Part shown: piece after piece, positions 19,486 through 31,975 of the stretch | Layout: each line of letters opens with the position of its first letter | Numbering within the stretch: the stretch's first letter is position 1 | From: Terfezia claveryi | Taxonomy: Eukaryota > Ascomycota > Pezizomycetes > Pezizales > Pezizaceae | Length of the DNA: 64,000 bases | Assembly (NCBI GenBank): GCA_015179025.1 | Contig: WHUX01000031.1 | Coordinates: forward strand, 62,001 to 126,000 | Reading direction: 5' to 3' | Notes under the pieces: generated by a model | Databases searched by the model: none | Told to the model about the DNA's origin: nothing | Seen by the model: the letters and a program-made list of their open reading frames with translations, nothing else | Program-made: the position numbers and the translations under genes

Positions 19486-21918
19486 CCAGCCCTCACACAG
19501 AAAACTCCCACACTGACGGCGTTTACTGGGATGATCAGGGCTGTAGCTTTATTGGGGGGCGCAGAGGCTGGGAAGAGGAGTTCGAGAAACTCCAGTACTA
19601 CCTAGGCTCTAAAGAAATACGTGAATGCAACGCAGGGATCAATCTACTCCGTATTCTAGTTCTATTTGGCGTACTTCAAGTTCAGGGTAACCGTAGTGAT
19701 GTAAGGTTTGCATAAGTATATAGATATTGAACATTAAACCTGATCAGCCTCCCAGTGAGTACGTACATACAGTAATTTAGTTTAATTTTTAATTCCTTTT
19801 TTCCCTCCCTCCGCAAATACAACAAGAGGAGCCTATACTGTAGCCCCATATTATATTCTCTTACCCATCCATCCACTACGCTACCTCTGGTAAATTTAAA
19901 AACCTATATTAAGGTAAGGACAAGCAACACCATAACATAGCCAACCAAGTTCATTGATATTAGATATTAGCTTTCATTGTGCGAAGCTTCATGGATAATT
20001 TCGTCCGCAAAACATTCATTACCTATGAGTATTTTCCCCGTTGCTAGGCCATCTGGCTCCATGTATACTCAGCCTCATCTAGTCACCTAGCATAGGTCTT
20101 AACTGGGACTGCATTGCGTCAACTATTAAACGGCAATTCTCTTGCCAGGTTGCGGACTGAGATTAATGAATACTTTACTTGTTGTTCGGAATTTGCAGGC
20201 TTCTAGTGGACTCGGCTTATTCTTCAGGGGACTGTAAATTTCTTGTTCAGTAAATGATTGCTTTTGGTGTTGCCCAGATCTGGTAATGACGCCTCTGGTC
20301 ACAAGCTTACAGAACTACGAACTTGGAGAGGTCTAAAGGGGCACTGAAATCGTTTCTAATACCGTATTAATTCGCAAGTAAGAATGCTGTCTTATTTACA
20401 AACGGGCGGTCGGAGGGGCCTTGAATTTACTGTCTTATAAAAGAATTTCCCGGAAAAAAAAAAATTTCCGGAACAACCGACAGCGGTATAATTGGTATCT
20501 AGTTACCCAATCTCCTCCCCAAGCGTAATCGTAGCATATTAAACAGCATCCTCTTCAGTAATATAATCTCCCTGCTCATTATCACTTCCACCCGCCTCCT
20601 TCTCATCATCCTAAACCTCAAGGTCGAAACCTTCATCTTCTGTGTTGCCAGATTTCTGCAGTTGCAAAACAGAGGTTACTCGAGGTTTTTGGCTTGTTGT
20701 TTGCGCATTGGGTCCAGCACGAGATGCCAGCGGAATTGACATTGGAACAAGTGATAGTGATGAGTGAAAGAAACCGGCTGCCCCAGATCAACGTCGACAG
20801 ACATTACTATACTACTGTCCTATAAGAAAAATTTGCTGTCTAATACACGATTCGGATATCTCGGCCAAAATTAGGCTGTTTTACCCCTGTCGTATACACT
20901 ACTACTGCCCAGCCGAGAGTACGCGAATTAATACAGTAGAATGTAATTCCATGGAACGGTTAATGGCTGTGTGGCTGGGCTTAGTCTCCTGGGCTGGCCG
21001 CTTACAATTTGGCACGCCTAATCACCATCAAAAAATCATTATTTTCAATGTATTTCTTACGATTCAACACATCACGCTCAACGGTTAATCATCTTCCAAC
21101 AAACCCTACACCCACTCACAAGCTCAATGGGGGGTAAGCAGTAATAGGACCCACCGTAATCCCACCCACCTGTATAGCACGAAATATCCCCTATAAATAT
21201 CCGTTTCCCGTCCTGCCCTGATCCATCTCTATTCCTATCCCAGACCTACCGATGTAGTCCGTAAATTGCCCAATCGGCAATCAGTTCAACGACACAGCAA
21301 ACTTACAAAGAGCAACTAACCCACCGTAAACCCAAGCAAAAAAGCTATACTGTAGCCTATATCCGTAAATTGCGTTTTTTGACTCGAATTAAGGACGGTG
21401 TACAAGAAGAAATCGCGAGAAACATAAGTAATAATACCCAGAGATAGCTGGGATTAAGAGAAGTAAGTAAATTGTGTGGGATAAGCAAAAACGCACGAAA
21501 AGAGAGAGAAGGTCGGGAGGGGAAAACAAGGAAAAAACCAGTGAAAATCAGCGAACAGCACATATAAGGAAAAAAAAAACCCAGGACACACCGGCGGCAG
21601 TTCGTTTTGTCTGAATGCCCCCCGATATGCCGAGCTCAGATCAGGATGGATAATCGTAAACGCGCCATAAACGGATCGTGTATCTGCCGATGTAATATCA
21701 AACAAGTATTTTGGGTGCTCATTGCTTACTGAACGACTGTCTCCTGTCAAATTCATCCATTGATTTGGCTCTCCGTTCTCGAGCCGAATAATTCCACGAG
21801 GGCACCGAAGCTAGACAGTGAGGAAGAAAAGTAACTCCAACTAGTTCCTTTTGACTTGACTCCTAATAAATCTACCATGATCACTCACTTGACGTCTCTT
21901 ACGCATCCTATGAGCTGC
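19486..21918. other. Unresolved DNA with coding-like relics
   Basis: 19,520-19,690 (plus) reads as a protein-like stretch (DDQGCSFIGGRRGWEEEFEKL...) that could be the end of a lost gene into which the MITE inserted. 20,490-20,640 (minus) reads as an acidic protein tail (DEGFDLEV, then EAGGSDNEQGDYITEEDA) interrupted by two in-frame stops. I cannot name either family. The rest shows nothing. Confidence 0.35.
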
Positions 21919-23652
21919 CTATGCTGTTGGGATTGCAGAAACTGTCGTTGTAGCTACCGACTCACTTTCACCGGAGGCATTCGAATTCTTAAACTTGTCT
22001 GTGTATTTGGCGTACCTTGGTAACATAGCCCTCTTTTCTTCCTATAGCAGCATAATAAAATATATTAGTAGTGACCTTGGTGGGTGTGGGGTGGGGGCTT
22101 TACATACCGGACTGAGCTCAATCTCGTCATATACAAGTTTCGTCTTTGCCTCGTCCTTCTTCTTCGCCTCACCTTCAGGCACAGGTGTGCTTGCTGAAGT
22201 AGAGTTCGCAACAGCTGTATTCGGAGGTGCACTGGTGCCATTTCCAACAGGGGTAACATTTTCTGTGTCAATTGGGGACGGGGCTGACGCAACTGCAGTG
22301 GGTGCCGATGCAGCAGTGCCATTATGTGGCGTCTGCTGCTGGGAAAAACCTTGCTGTCCGCCAAAACCTCCAGTTGGCTGGAAGCCTCCATGATGCGGCT
22401 GTTGATGAGTATTGTTATGATGATGTTGTTGACCATGCAAATTCTGACCCCACGCAGCTGGAGGCCCATTGGCAGCAAAAGTTGGCTTTGGGGGTAGGCC
22501 TGGAATATTGGGCTTTGGGGGAAGCCCTGGGACTTGACTGGGCTTTGGTAAAGGGTTGCTGATATGAGTATGGTGTGGAGGTTGGTGATGAGGTTGCGGA
22601 TGTTGGGGGTATTGCTGGGGCTGCTGATGCGGGAAATTTTGTTGGTGGGGAGGAGGGGTAAATGACTGCTGATGTGGGAAACCTGCATTAGGTGGAGAGC
22701 CGCTAAAGCCCCGATTCACACCACCAAAACCATTGTATGGAGGAGCTGTGGACGCAGTAGCTGGAGCTCCATATGGGAGAGGCTGTTGTGGGGCAAATGG
22801 AACAGGAGCTTGAAAGTGAGGAGTAGTTGGATACCCAGTCTGGGGAAAAGAAGACGCTGGTGGATAGGCAGCATATCCAGGCTGGTGCTGGGGATAGCCT
22901 TGGGTGGGCTATAATGGAGCTCAATTAGCAAAGTCCGTTCACACTAGTTGAACAACTTTAATTTTATATACTCACATATGCAGCTTGTGCAGGTACAGTG
23001 GGTGACCCAGCAGCACCATATTGTGCCGGACTCTGGCTCCTTCCTGGACTCGCACTTCCTCCTTGGGCACCAGGTGTCAAGCTCGGTGTGACACTACCAT
23101 CCACAGCCGCTCTCTTATGTTCCTCCAGCCTCCTCTTGATCTCCTCCGGGTCCAAAGCCGCGAGAGTAACCTTCGACTTCTTCCCCGTGCCGGGAATACC
23201 CGCCTGCGCCCGTCTCTCAGCCTCAGCCTGTGAGATTTGAGAAAGTACACGCTGCCTATGCGCAGCGATTTCGTTTTCGGGAATGCCTTCCATACCGAAG
23301 ATTTCAATATCCACGCTTTCTCGGCCCTCGATAGCATGTTCAACCTTTTGTAGCTGCTCTTTGTGGACCTGGGTCATGTGCACTGCCAGACCTAGAATTG
23401 GGGACACGGCTCGTCAGCACCCCTGCGAGGAGTACGCAAATAATGAGGGGGTGGAGCGGGGGGGGGGGGGGCCAATAGCTCACCTCCGGCTGTGTTTAAC
23501 CTCCGACCGCATCTCTCGCATTTGAAGTGTCTAGCTTTCTGGTGAGAGATTAGAATTTTTAGATCGTCAAAGTCGCGCTCACAGTAATAGCACCAAGGAC
23601 GAGCCAGGATCTCCTCTGCGTCGGGCTGCTTTCTCTTGTTCTTCTTGGTCAT
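21919..23652 (-). CDS. BuGZ/ZNF207-like double C2H2 zinc-finger protein
   Basis: Four exons: 23652-23484, 23391-22976, 22908-22108 and 22041-21919, with introns of 92, 67 and 66 nt using GTGAGC, GTGAGT and GTATGT donors. The phases join to 502 residues. Residues 21-66 hold two adjacent C2H2 fingers (C21, C24, H37, H42; C45, C48, H61, H66), followed by a conserved block containing [13 protein letters not shown]. This is the signature of the ZNF207/BuGZ family, which in animals binds microtubules and Bub3 and acts in spindle assembly and splicing. The long C-terminal half is low-complexity Pro/Gln/His/Tyr-rich, matching the phase-separating tail of that family. The last exon begins [10 protein letters not shown], a conserved-looking end. 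The start was chosen at the second Met of the frame, directly before the basic KKNKRK segment. The fungal role is inferred. Confidence 0.85.
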
Positions 23653-25217
23653 TGTGACTTGACGTTGGAACAGGAGCGTGAAGTAGGATTTTCTTTGGGT
23701 TTTACCCTCTGTATTCAAGTGCTCTGGTAGTACGTAAGACAGGAGGTGTATAATTTAACTTGCAGACCGTGTTGAGAGACGGGGAAGCGATGAGATGGGG
23801 GTTTGGTTGGACGTGAGGAAGGTTTGGTGTATCGTGGCAAACACCGATGCATTTGGTGAACAGGGGGACGAGGTTTGTTGCGTATTATTCATCCCTCCAG
23901 TCGATATGTTCAGCCGCTTGTGCGTTTCCGTCCGGCTTCGCATTGTTGCATACCGGTCACGTTTTTGCCAAGCTCGATCAAGAGAAAAACTTCTGGCAGC
24001 TTTCTTATCACCAACTCTCTCCATATCCACCTGATGCCCCTTGATACTTCAATCGACCTCGTTGCACATACATATACATACGGTATATACATACTGTACA
24101 TACATAACATATACACAGACAGACAGAACATACATACATATATACATTTATACTTTCAGCATCCATTAATTGACTCAATATCCCACCATTCATCCCCCCT
24201 CTCTTACCTCTCGTGTGTGAATCACATCACACAAACACGCAGCTTCAGCCCTCCAGTACCGCTTCCCCCCTTCCTCACCGAAGTCTTTCCGAAGCTTCCC
24301 CCAACTCACCTGGGGGAAACCACTGTCTTTACTACCGCGTTTTGCGGCAAAGTCTGGTGGGGGTACTGGATGTATGGGCCCCTCTATCTGGGGCTCATCG
24401 TTCGGCAGAGTTGGTTGCAAGATTGAATCTACCTAGAAGAACCTTCATAGTTCTCGTCAACGCAACTTCTCAGGGAGTTTGGCTACGAGGGCGTGACTCC
24501 ATGTGTTCTACATTTGTCTGCTTGATAAAGAAAGGGATAGGCCTAGGAGAATGCTCCTACGGTACCCACAGATTTCTTTGCGTGAAACAATGTAACTGTT
24601 TCCTCCTGGCTTTTCTACTTTTCTACTCTGCAGAATACCGGTACCCACTGCGAATTAAGTTTTTTTATGGAAATAAATTTATTGCGCATTGTGCCCATCA
24701 CAAATAACGTTCACCTTGCATTAGGAAATATCTCGTATCAACGGGACAAACAGCTCACTATGATCCACTTTCGCAGAAAACTAACTGCCTGTTCTAGAAC
24801 ACGTAGATTTACTCTCCCCACGCCGGACCATAGTCCGATTCTCAACCTCTCCCCAACCACAATCCCGAAGGATATATGAAAAAAGGCCAAATTTCTGATG
24901 GGTGAAACTTTCGATGCGGAGAAAACCTGGTGGCGGGCCGGCTATGTTTATATAGGTACCTACCTGCCGTTGTGGCTGTGCACTCGCGGGGCTGACCTAC
25001 TTAAAGCTTGGCACAGCGTGTGGGGCTGGTGCCGTGAGGCGCACGATGAAGCAAAAAAGTTTGGTACAGAAGATGTCATAGGACATAACTAATTTTCTAT
25101 CTCCAGTGACGTCCCCAGGTTCGATTGTGAGCAGCTGGCCTGACGACCCAATTCCAGCCCAGAAGCCTAGATAACCGCAGGAGGAGGGCTTTGGGAGAAG
25201 AAGAAGAAAAGGTGAGG
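23653..25217. promoter_or_regulatory. Divergent intergenic region, BuGZ-like / TIM50
   Basis: 1.56 kb between two divergent start codons, so both promoters should lie here. It contains a (CATA)n-like stretch (24060-24150) and pyrimidine-rich segments, but no motif I can assign. Frames in this interval overlap in several frames and lack domains. Confidence 0.4.
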
Positions 25218-26932
25218 ATGTTTGCGCACACAGCACTACGCTCCGTGGCTGCCTCTACGGCTCGGAGTCGACAGCGATTTCCTCGGAATTATATTACCGT
25301 TGGAGCCCGTTCAGGTGGATTATTAAGGCAGCAGCAGCAACTCCGGACTATACAAGGTCTCCAACAAGCTGGGTCATTTCGGCAACAACTATATACGTTT
25401 AGAAGGACGTACGCACAAGTTCCCTGGGATAAAGATGTGGGGGGGGAGAAAGCCCCAGAGAGTGAGGGAGGAGTAAAAGACGATTCCCTACCCGCCTCAC
25501 CAGTCGCTGACCCAATTCTCCCCACCGATGCCACCGCTACTCCCCTCTCCCAGCAGGAATCAGCCGAAGCTCGAGAACACCCGGATACCATCTCCAAGCC
25601 CATCCCCGAACCAGCTGCAGGGGCAACCCCATCACCCCCCCCACCTTTCGGTGAAGGCCCCCACTCACGAGTACTCCCCGGGCATGGTCGCGGTGCAGAC
25701 GAACTCCCAAAATCAGCATACATCTCCTCCGTAGATCGGAAACGAGAACGATTCGCCCGGATGTCGTTCACAATATTCTTCCTCGCGTTGGGCGCGGGGG
25801 CACTCTACTTCAGCCGGGACTGGGACACGGAAGAAGAAGCTAAAAAGCACGCTGAGGATGCACCGAACGGGTACACCCCTGGGTTCATGCTTAAGCGTAT
25901 CCGAGCTCGCATCAACGACATCACAAACTACTACGAAGAGCCAGTCTTCGATAAACTTCTACCTGACCCGCTTCCAGCGGAATATCAGGCGCCGTATACA
26001 TTGGTATTGGGGCTCGAGGATCTGTTAATACATACCGAGTGGGATAAGACGCATGGATGGAGGTCGGCGAAGAGGCCTGGGTTGGATTATTTCTTAGGTT
26101 ATCTGAGTATGTATTATGAGTTGGTTGTGTTTAGTGATAGTCCGAGTCACTTGGTTATTCCGATTGCGGAGAAGATGGGGCAGTATCCGGGGTTTATTAC
26201 GCAGTTTTTGTCCAGGGAGGCGACGAGGTACAAGGATGGGAAGTATATCAAGGCATGCGTTCCCTCTTCTTCCCCTCCTCGAAATCACAAATATTGCTAG
26301 AGCTTGTGCTTACTTATAACGTAGGACCTCTCCCACCTCAACCGTGACCTCTCCAAAGTCATCATCATCGACACCAAAAAGGAAGCCACCGAAATGCAAC
26401 CCTCAAACGCAATCATCATCAAACCCTGGAAAGGCGACCCCAAAGACCGCGAACTCCTTGCGCTCATCAATTTCCTCGAGTTCATCGGCGCCATGGGTGT
26501 TCCCGATGTTCGTCCCATAATTCAAGACTTTGGAGATAAACACATCCCCACGGAATTTGCTCTGCGGGAAGCCGCGGCGAGGAAGAAGTTTAATGAGAGA
26601 CTGGCTGAGGAGAGGGAGAAGAAAGCTGGAGATGCTAAGGCGGGGTTTATGAGTAGTTTACTGGGAATGAAGCACGGGCCAGAGAAGGATAGGCTCCAAG
26701 AGAAGATGTTGCAGGATTTGATTAGGGAGAAGGGACAGGAGAATTATAGGAGGATGATGAAGGTGCTCGAGGAGCAGAGGCCGAAGCATGAGGCAGAGGA
26801 GAAGCAGAGGCAGAAGGAGATGGCGGAGGCGAGTAAGACAAGTTTGAGTAAGGTTCTGACTGGGTGAGTGGCTGTTCCTTGCAAGTTAATATGTAGGGTG
26901 TTTTTACTGACTGATGGAACAGAGGCAAGTAG
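25218..26932 (+). CDS. TIM50: TIM50, mitochondrial inner-membrane import receptor subunit
   Basis: TIM50 receives presequence proteins from TOM and passes them to the TIM23 channel. Residues 1-60 form an Arg/Gln-rich, acid-poor presequence ending near RRTYAQVPWD. A Pro-rich linker follows, then one membrane segment (residues ~183-200, SFTIFFLALGAGALYF) and an FCP1/NIF-like domain from ~260 (YTLVLGLEDLLIH...GWRSAKRPGLDYF). As usual for TIM50, the phosphatase DxDxT motif is lost. Exon 1 is 25218-26252. The intron is 26253-26324; conservation (GKYIK|DLSHL) requires a GC donor. Exon 2 runs to a TGA at 26867 (525 aa), or splices at GTGAGT 26864 to a tiny exon 26923-26932 giving a GGK end (527 aa). 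The C-terminal helix is strongly charged. The ATG at 25218 is preferred because it starts the presequence. Confidence 0.92.
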
Positions 26933-28221
26933 GGATAGGTACCGTGGTTTGTTAGTGTATATCTAGGTCTGGTGCTAGTGATAGTGGTAGTGGTGATGGT
27001 GGTTCATAGGCACTTGGGCTTCGGTTATTTTTGTCCATTGATAGTGTCTCTGCTCTACGATCGTAGATTGGGTTTTTTTTTTTTTCTGGTTTCTTTTGTG
27101 TTGTGGAATTTACTCTCTCACGGGGTCATATTATTGTACAGGAACCTCACTCACTCCACTCTGTGTAAATTTACTTCCCTGCTACTTGGTTTTTCTGAGG
27201 GGTGTACTGTACAAAAGAAATCGAAAATGGAATTAGACGCAATTGCTGAGCTGTACCCCATATTGGTGGGGGGGGAGAGGGAAATTTATTACCCCACTAG
27301 ACACAAGGCATATCGACTACCGGATTCGGCAAGAAGTAACGTCACGCCCTTACATAGCCGCATAACCCGCCCAAGTAGGGAGATATCCATGGACGGAGAA
27401 ATGGAACCCCTCACCAACTTCCACTTGCCCCACCATCACTTTGGTTTTCCAAGATCCTTCTTGGACAACTTTCTAACGCGTTGTGCATATAATTTATTGC
27501 TGAAACCCCGACGCCGCCACCCTCCCCCTCCCTCCCTCCCACTGGCTCTACTCTAAAGAGGGGGGGCATGGGTGGTAAAAAAATGGATTGGTTGGGTTGT
27601 TAAGGCATATATATCTATCACAGTATATACCCAACAATAAGAAAGGGGGTGGGGGGGGGGGGGAGCGGATGATTTGAAGAAAAGCCCCCTGTTTCCCCTG
27701 CAACCCCTCTCCGCCCATCTCACCAAAGGCCGCCTTTGGAGGAAGAATGTATGGCGAAAGTCGAAGAGAAATCCCTGTGGATGGGGGAGTGGTAGGCCGG
27801 TATGTGCGGCCGCTGCGCGATGGCTAGGGCATTAGGGGATTCGAGGAAGGTGGGGCGTTGGGGGGGTTGGAGATGGGAGTTGAGGGTAATTTTGGGGCAG
27901 ATGTGTGCCGGGAAGAAGGGGGGAGAAGGGGGGGGGAAGGGGCGTAGTTACCATTTCATGGTCTGTTTAGCTTCCTATTCGAGACGTTTGCCAACTCCCA
28001 ATAAAGTCACTAGAGTGCCAGTGTGTGAAAACTTCTACTCCACGCATGGCGTATCAAGAAGATACAACGTGCAAATGCTAATCAAAGAGAGTAAGTGCCC
28101 TGCATCTATTAACACAGTTGAAAAAAAACGGGTAACATTTCTTCTCAGCCTGTACCATCAAGTAATACCCCCTTATTACTAGTATAATACAAATCCCCCC
28201 AAACATCACCCACCCCTACCC
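26933..28221. other. Intergenic region between convergent TIM50 and RPN11
   Basis: No supported gene. It has several G-runs (27645-27663, 27900-27945) and pyrimidine tracts. A 194-codon frame at 26972-27556 has a low-complexity hydrophobic beginning and no homology I recognise. Confidence 0.5.
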
Positions 28222-29489
28222 TTACAAAACTTCATCCATGTCCATACTATCCACCACCTCCTCTACCCTCCTCTGCTGGGCACCACACGCCCCTTCCCCC
28301 CTACTACTGCCCTCCCCATTTCCCACATAACTCACCTCCTTATCCACCATCTCCATCAACGTGCCCACAATATTCTCCTCCATGGTAATCCTCCCCAGAT
28401 CCGCTAAATGCTTCTTGGGGTCTAACTTGCCGACATACCTTGTCTTCAGCTCGTCCTTAGTAAGTGTATGTTCCTCTGTAACTCTCTTTGTATAGTTCTC
28501 CGCCAGACCAACCATCTCCGCCAGCCGGTCTACGTTATCTTGATCCGACTGCTTAAAGTCCTTCATCATTAGCCCCTCCGTCCAGACGGTCTTGTGCAAA
28601 TTCATGAGCATATTTTCCTCGAGGTGGGTTTTCTTGTAGTTGATTGCGATGGAGTAGTAGTGGCGGTTGAGTCCGTGGATGAGGGCTTGGATGGAGGGTT
28701 TGTGGAGATGGCCGAGGTTGGAAGTGGTTTGCCGGGGCTCTTGGCCTAGCATGAGGAGTTGGGGGGAGATGAGGCGAAATGCGTCGATCACGACTTTGCC
28801 TTTAACAGATTGGATGGGGTCGATGACGACAGCGACGGCGCGAGCAGTGAGCTGCTCGAAGGACTGTTGAGTGTTTATGTCCACGCTGGAGAGCCAGCAG
28901 CCGAAACCGGGGTGGGAGTGGTACCAGCCAACGACGACTTCGGGGCTGTGAGAGGGGGGACAGGGGTTAGTGGGAGTTTATGTGTGTGGGGAGCGGTGGA
29001 AGGAGTACCGGCCAGTTTGTCGGAGCATTTCCATCATTTTCTGCTGGAAGACAGGGTCGACGGCCTCGACGGAGACGCCGGTTCCGCTCTGGGGCATAGC
29101 AAAAACCTATCCTCTCGTCAGTAGAAGGTTCATAAGAGATATATATCGGGCGAGAGAGCATACATCAACCACTCTGACTGTATAATCATCTATAAATTTA
29201 CCCAGCATCAAGCCCATGACTTCCATAGGTACACCTAATCCACCGTCAGCCACGTGCGCCACATATCAGTGCGGGGCCCCAAAGCCCCACTCACCAGCTC
29301 TCCCATGTCGTAACATCTTCAGCAACGCCAATGACGAGATATATACCGTCTCCGAGTTATCGATCACGGGCGAATCCTGCGCTCCCCAGCAGCATGAGTT
29401 CCATTAGCACCTCCGACAGCCTTTTCCCACAGGAGCACTGTTCCACTCACCATCCCCGGAGGGGCACCCATTCCTCGCCCGAAACTCAT
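28222..29489 (-). CDS. RPN11: RPN11, 26S proteasome lid deubiquitinase
   Basis: RPN11 (PSMD14) is the zinc metalloprotease of the proteasome lid that removes ubiquitin chains as substrates are translocated. Five exons: 29489-29451, 29376-29295, 29234-29164, 29106-29009 and 28945-28222; the phases join into 337 residues. The JAMM motif is intact, [14 protein letters not shown], with H106, H108, S116 and D119. Flanking family blocks are present: [26 protein letters not shown] before it and DINTQQSFE after it. The short N-terminal exon ([13 protein letters not shown]) is typical. The C-terminus carries an acidic extension ([14 protein letters not shown]) beyond the yeast length, as in other filamentous fungi. 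It is divergent from MTC1 over a 326-bp promoter. Confidence 0.95.
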
Positions 29490-29815
29490 TTTTGTGGTTA
29501 CTGGGTAGCCTAACGAGCGAGGTACTGTGTTTTGTTATGCTGCGGGTTGGTGGGGCGGACGTGGGGGCTTGCAGATGGGAATGGAGCTGTACTCTGGAAA
29601 TGTTAGAAATGTAGAAATGGCGGCGGTGGCAAGCTCGTCATCGTCATAGGGAACGCTGGATTATTCAGCAGAGTCATGACTGGAATGACGGGCTTGGCGG
29701 ACTTGCCATGTCCACCTCGTGACAGCAGCGTCATCTCGCCCACCTCCCAAATATCTCCCTCAAAATCTTCCCCCCATATCTCCCCCCATATCTACCCCCA
29801 TACACTCTCTCAGTC
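29490..29815. promoter_or_regulatory. Bidirectional promoter of RPN11 and MTC1, with PACE-like site
   Basis: 326 bp separate the two start codons. GGTGGCAAG at 29625-29633 matches eight of nine bases of the yeast proteasome-associated control element GGTGGCAAA, bound by Rpn4. Its position about 135 bp from the RPN11 start fits, but binding is inferred. A short tandem of CCCCATATCT units lies at 29770-29800. Confidence 0.45.
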
Positions 29816-31323
29816 ATGTCCAAACCCGCAGACGTTCTCGACGACCTCTTCGCCGACATCGCCGCCCCTTCCCCCGCTACCTCCGCAATCCCAACCCCCA
29901 CCTCCACTGGTACCAGTGCCACCAACCCCGCCAAATCTGAAAAAGATCTCCTCGCTGAGCTCGACCTCCTCACTGCTGACCGCCTCTCAACCTCCCGCCC
30001 CACAACGTCCCGCCCATCTACCCCTCGTGGCACTATCCGCAAGTCCCTCGAATCTCGGCGCCCAAATATCCAGGGCTACGGTATCAACACCAACCTCACC
30101 CGCCAGGACTCCACCGACGTCAATTCCAGGCTACAAACCCCCGTTGACCCCGCCCCCCCACTTTCGCTGTGACCATTCCCGGTGGAATTTCCACCCCCCC
30201 CGCATCATCTACCCCGTCTCGCAGTCCCCAGCCTCAACCCCAACCCCAACAAGAATCCGGGGGAGGAGGCTGGTGGGGCAGCATCTTCACCACCGCAACC
30301 ACCGCCCTCACAACCGCGCAAAACACCCTCACAACCACCCACCTCCAAGACCATCTCCCCCTCCTCCCCTCGGAACAAGCCCAAAAATGGAGATCCCAAG
30401 CTAGCACCCTCCTCACCTCCGCGCAAACCGAGCTCCGCTCCCGCGCCCTCCCAACCCTTTCCAGCTTCCTCCATCAAATCGCCCCTCCAATAGCATCCCA
30501 CGAACAGCTCCGCATTCACGTTACCCACGATATACGAAACTACCCTAGCATAGATACCATCGTCTATGGAGTCTTTGACCGAGTGATGCAGCAAGTGGAG
30601 GGCGGCGACCTCGTCGTCATCCAGAAAGGGAAAGAATCAAAGCCCCGGTCAAGCCTAGCGGGGGGGGTAACAGGGTGGGCGAGTGGGCCGTGGTACAAAT
30701 CCTCAGAGACAAGGTGCATCAACCCTCTGACTACAGGGACTATAGAAGATGGGGTCAAAATTGCCCGCGTGGCCGCAGAGGGGTATGCGCTTGAGTATAC
30801 ATCTTCACCAACATATATCGCAGACCAGGGCTTCTCCAACCCCAACAACCCCACGCGCAAATCTGACATCTTCCTCTCTATCCAACCTATAGCTTACAGT
30901 GCTCCAGAATACTTAATCCCTCCTCCTCCTCCTGCTACCCCCAATAACCCCATCACCGGGGAAGATGAGGATATAGAGGCCTTAATCACCTTTGCCCTCC
31001 ACCTGTATGACCCTACCCACGCCATCGCTTACAGCACAGTCTCGCAGTCTATCCCGAGTAGGTGGTTCAACTGGATTGACTCACCCGCGTACATGGTGCA
31101 TGCGGATATTGCTGCGATTGTGGAGGAGGGTGGGGTCGACCCGAGAGAGTGGGTCGCGGAGTGGGTCGAGGAAACACTGGGGTTGGCGGTCGGGGTCCTG
31201 GCGCAGAGGTATGTGGCGAGGAGGATGAACGTTGGTGCGGGGATTGCGGGGCGGAAGGGGAAGGAGAGGGAAGTAGTTAGTATGAGTGGGGTGGTTGAGG
31301 TTGCGAGGGCGGTGTCTGTGTAA
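29816..31323 (+). CDS. MTC1: MTC1-like protein (maintenance of telomere capping protein 1), frame-broken
   Basis: The first frame (29816-30172) starts MSKPADVLDDLFADI and has the EKDLLAELDLLTA block; the second (30169-31323) carries the main domain with WWGSIFTTATTALTTAQNT, HVTHDIRNYPSIDTIVYGVFD and a conserved C-terminal SRWFNWIDSPAYMVHADIAAIV. This matches the fungal MTC1 (DUF5427) family, named from yeast genetic interactions with telomere capping; the yeast protein associates with the Golgi/COPI pathway. The two frames meet at the C7 run 30153-30159, and one additional C joins them. No splice pair restores the frame. The joined protein is about 502 residues. I read this as a missing base rather than a pseudogene. 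The family call rests on remembered block order. Confidence 0.75.
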
Positions 31324-31975
31324 AGGGGAAGGGGTAGGAGGTAGGAGGGACGAACGGGACGTGAATATGATTATGACTATGGTGTTATTGTTAGGAGCTC
31401 AGCACTCTTTTTTTGATTCTCTGATTGGTAGTGAAAGTAAAAGCAAAGATTTTTATATAGCGCTATTGCAATAGGTATACAGAAATATAAGAATACCTCC
31501 TAGTAGGTAGAAATACTTATTGTATTTCCTTGAAACTTCTTGAAGAGAAAGTGAATGTAGACTTTGCGTACTGTAAAGAACGAGCTAAAACGGCCCTCCA
31601 CGGTATATGAAATGTACTGTATATAGCTGTAGCGAAGAAAAAAAGAAAAAGAAAAAAAATCCTGGCTCGATACATCTGTATATATAGCATGCGAGAGCTG
31701 GTGGGCACCCTACCTGGAAGACTTGTAATCAAATGGTTGGTTTTCTTGAGCGTCAGAGCCTAATCAGAATATTTTGATAAGAAACTAAAACCTGGCTTTT
31801 CAAACAAACAGTTTTTGGATTACAATTAAAAATAAAATATTTGAACATTTTTTCTTCGAATTAAAAAGAACTCGGTACAGTAAGACACGAAATTAGAAAT
31901 TTGCCACAAAAAAAAAAAAAAAAAAAAAAAAGGAAAAGGGCACCCCCTTCACCCTCCCTCACTACCACTTTGTGG
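31324..31975. other. Intergenic region between convergent MTC1 and DUF2462 gene
   Basis: 3' UTR territory for both genes: AT-rich, with an uninterrupted run of about 27 A at 31905-31931. No gene. Confidence 0.5.

Noticed and set aside
20800..20960. CAGTAGAATG and ACTACTGTCC sequences resembling pogo termini
   Set aside because: No matching opposite end with a TA duplication could be found.
26972..27556. 194-codon frame downstream of TIM50
   Set aside because: Hydrophobic low-complexity start, no domain, lies in a 3' UTR-like region between convergent genes.
29676..30404. 242-codon Pro/Ser-rich frame over the MTC1 start
   Set aside because: Out-of-frame shadow of MTC1 in C-rich DNA; I also tested an intron joining it and the frame was wrong.
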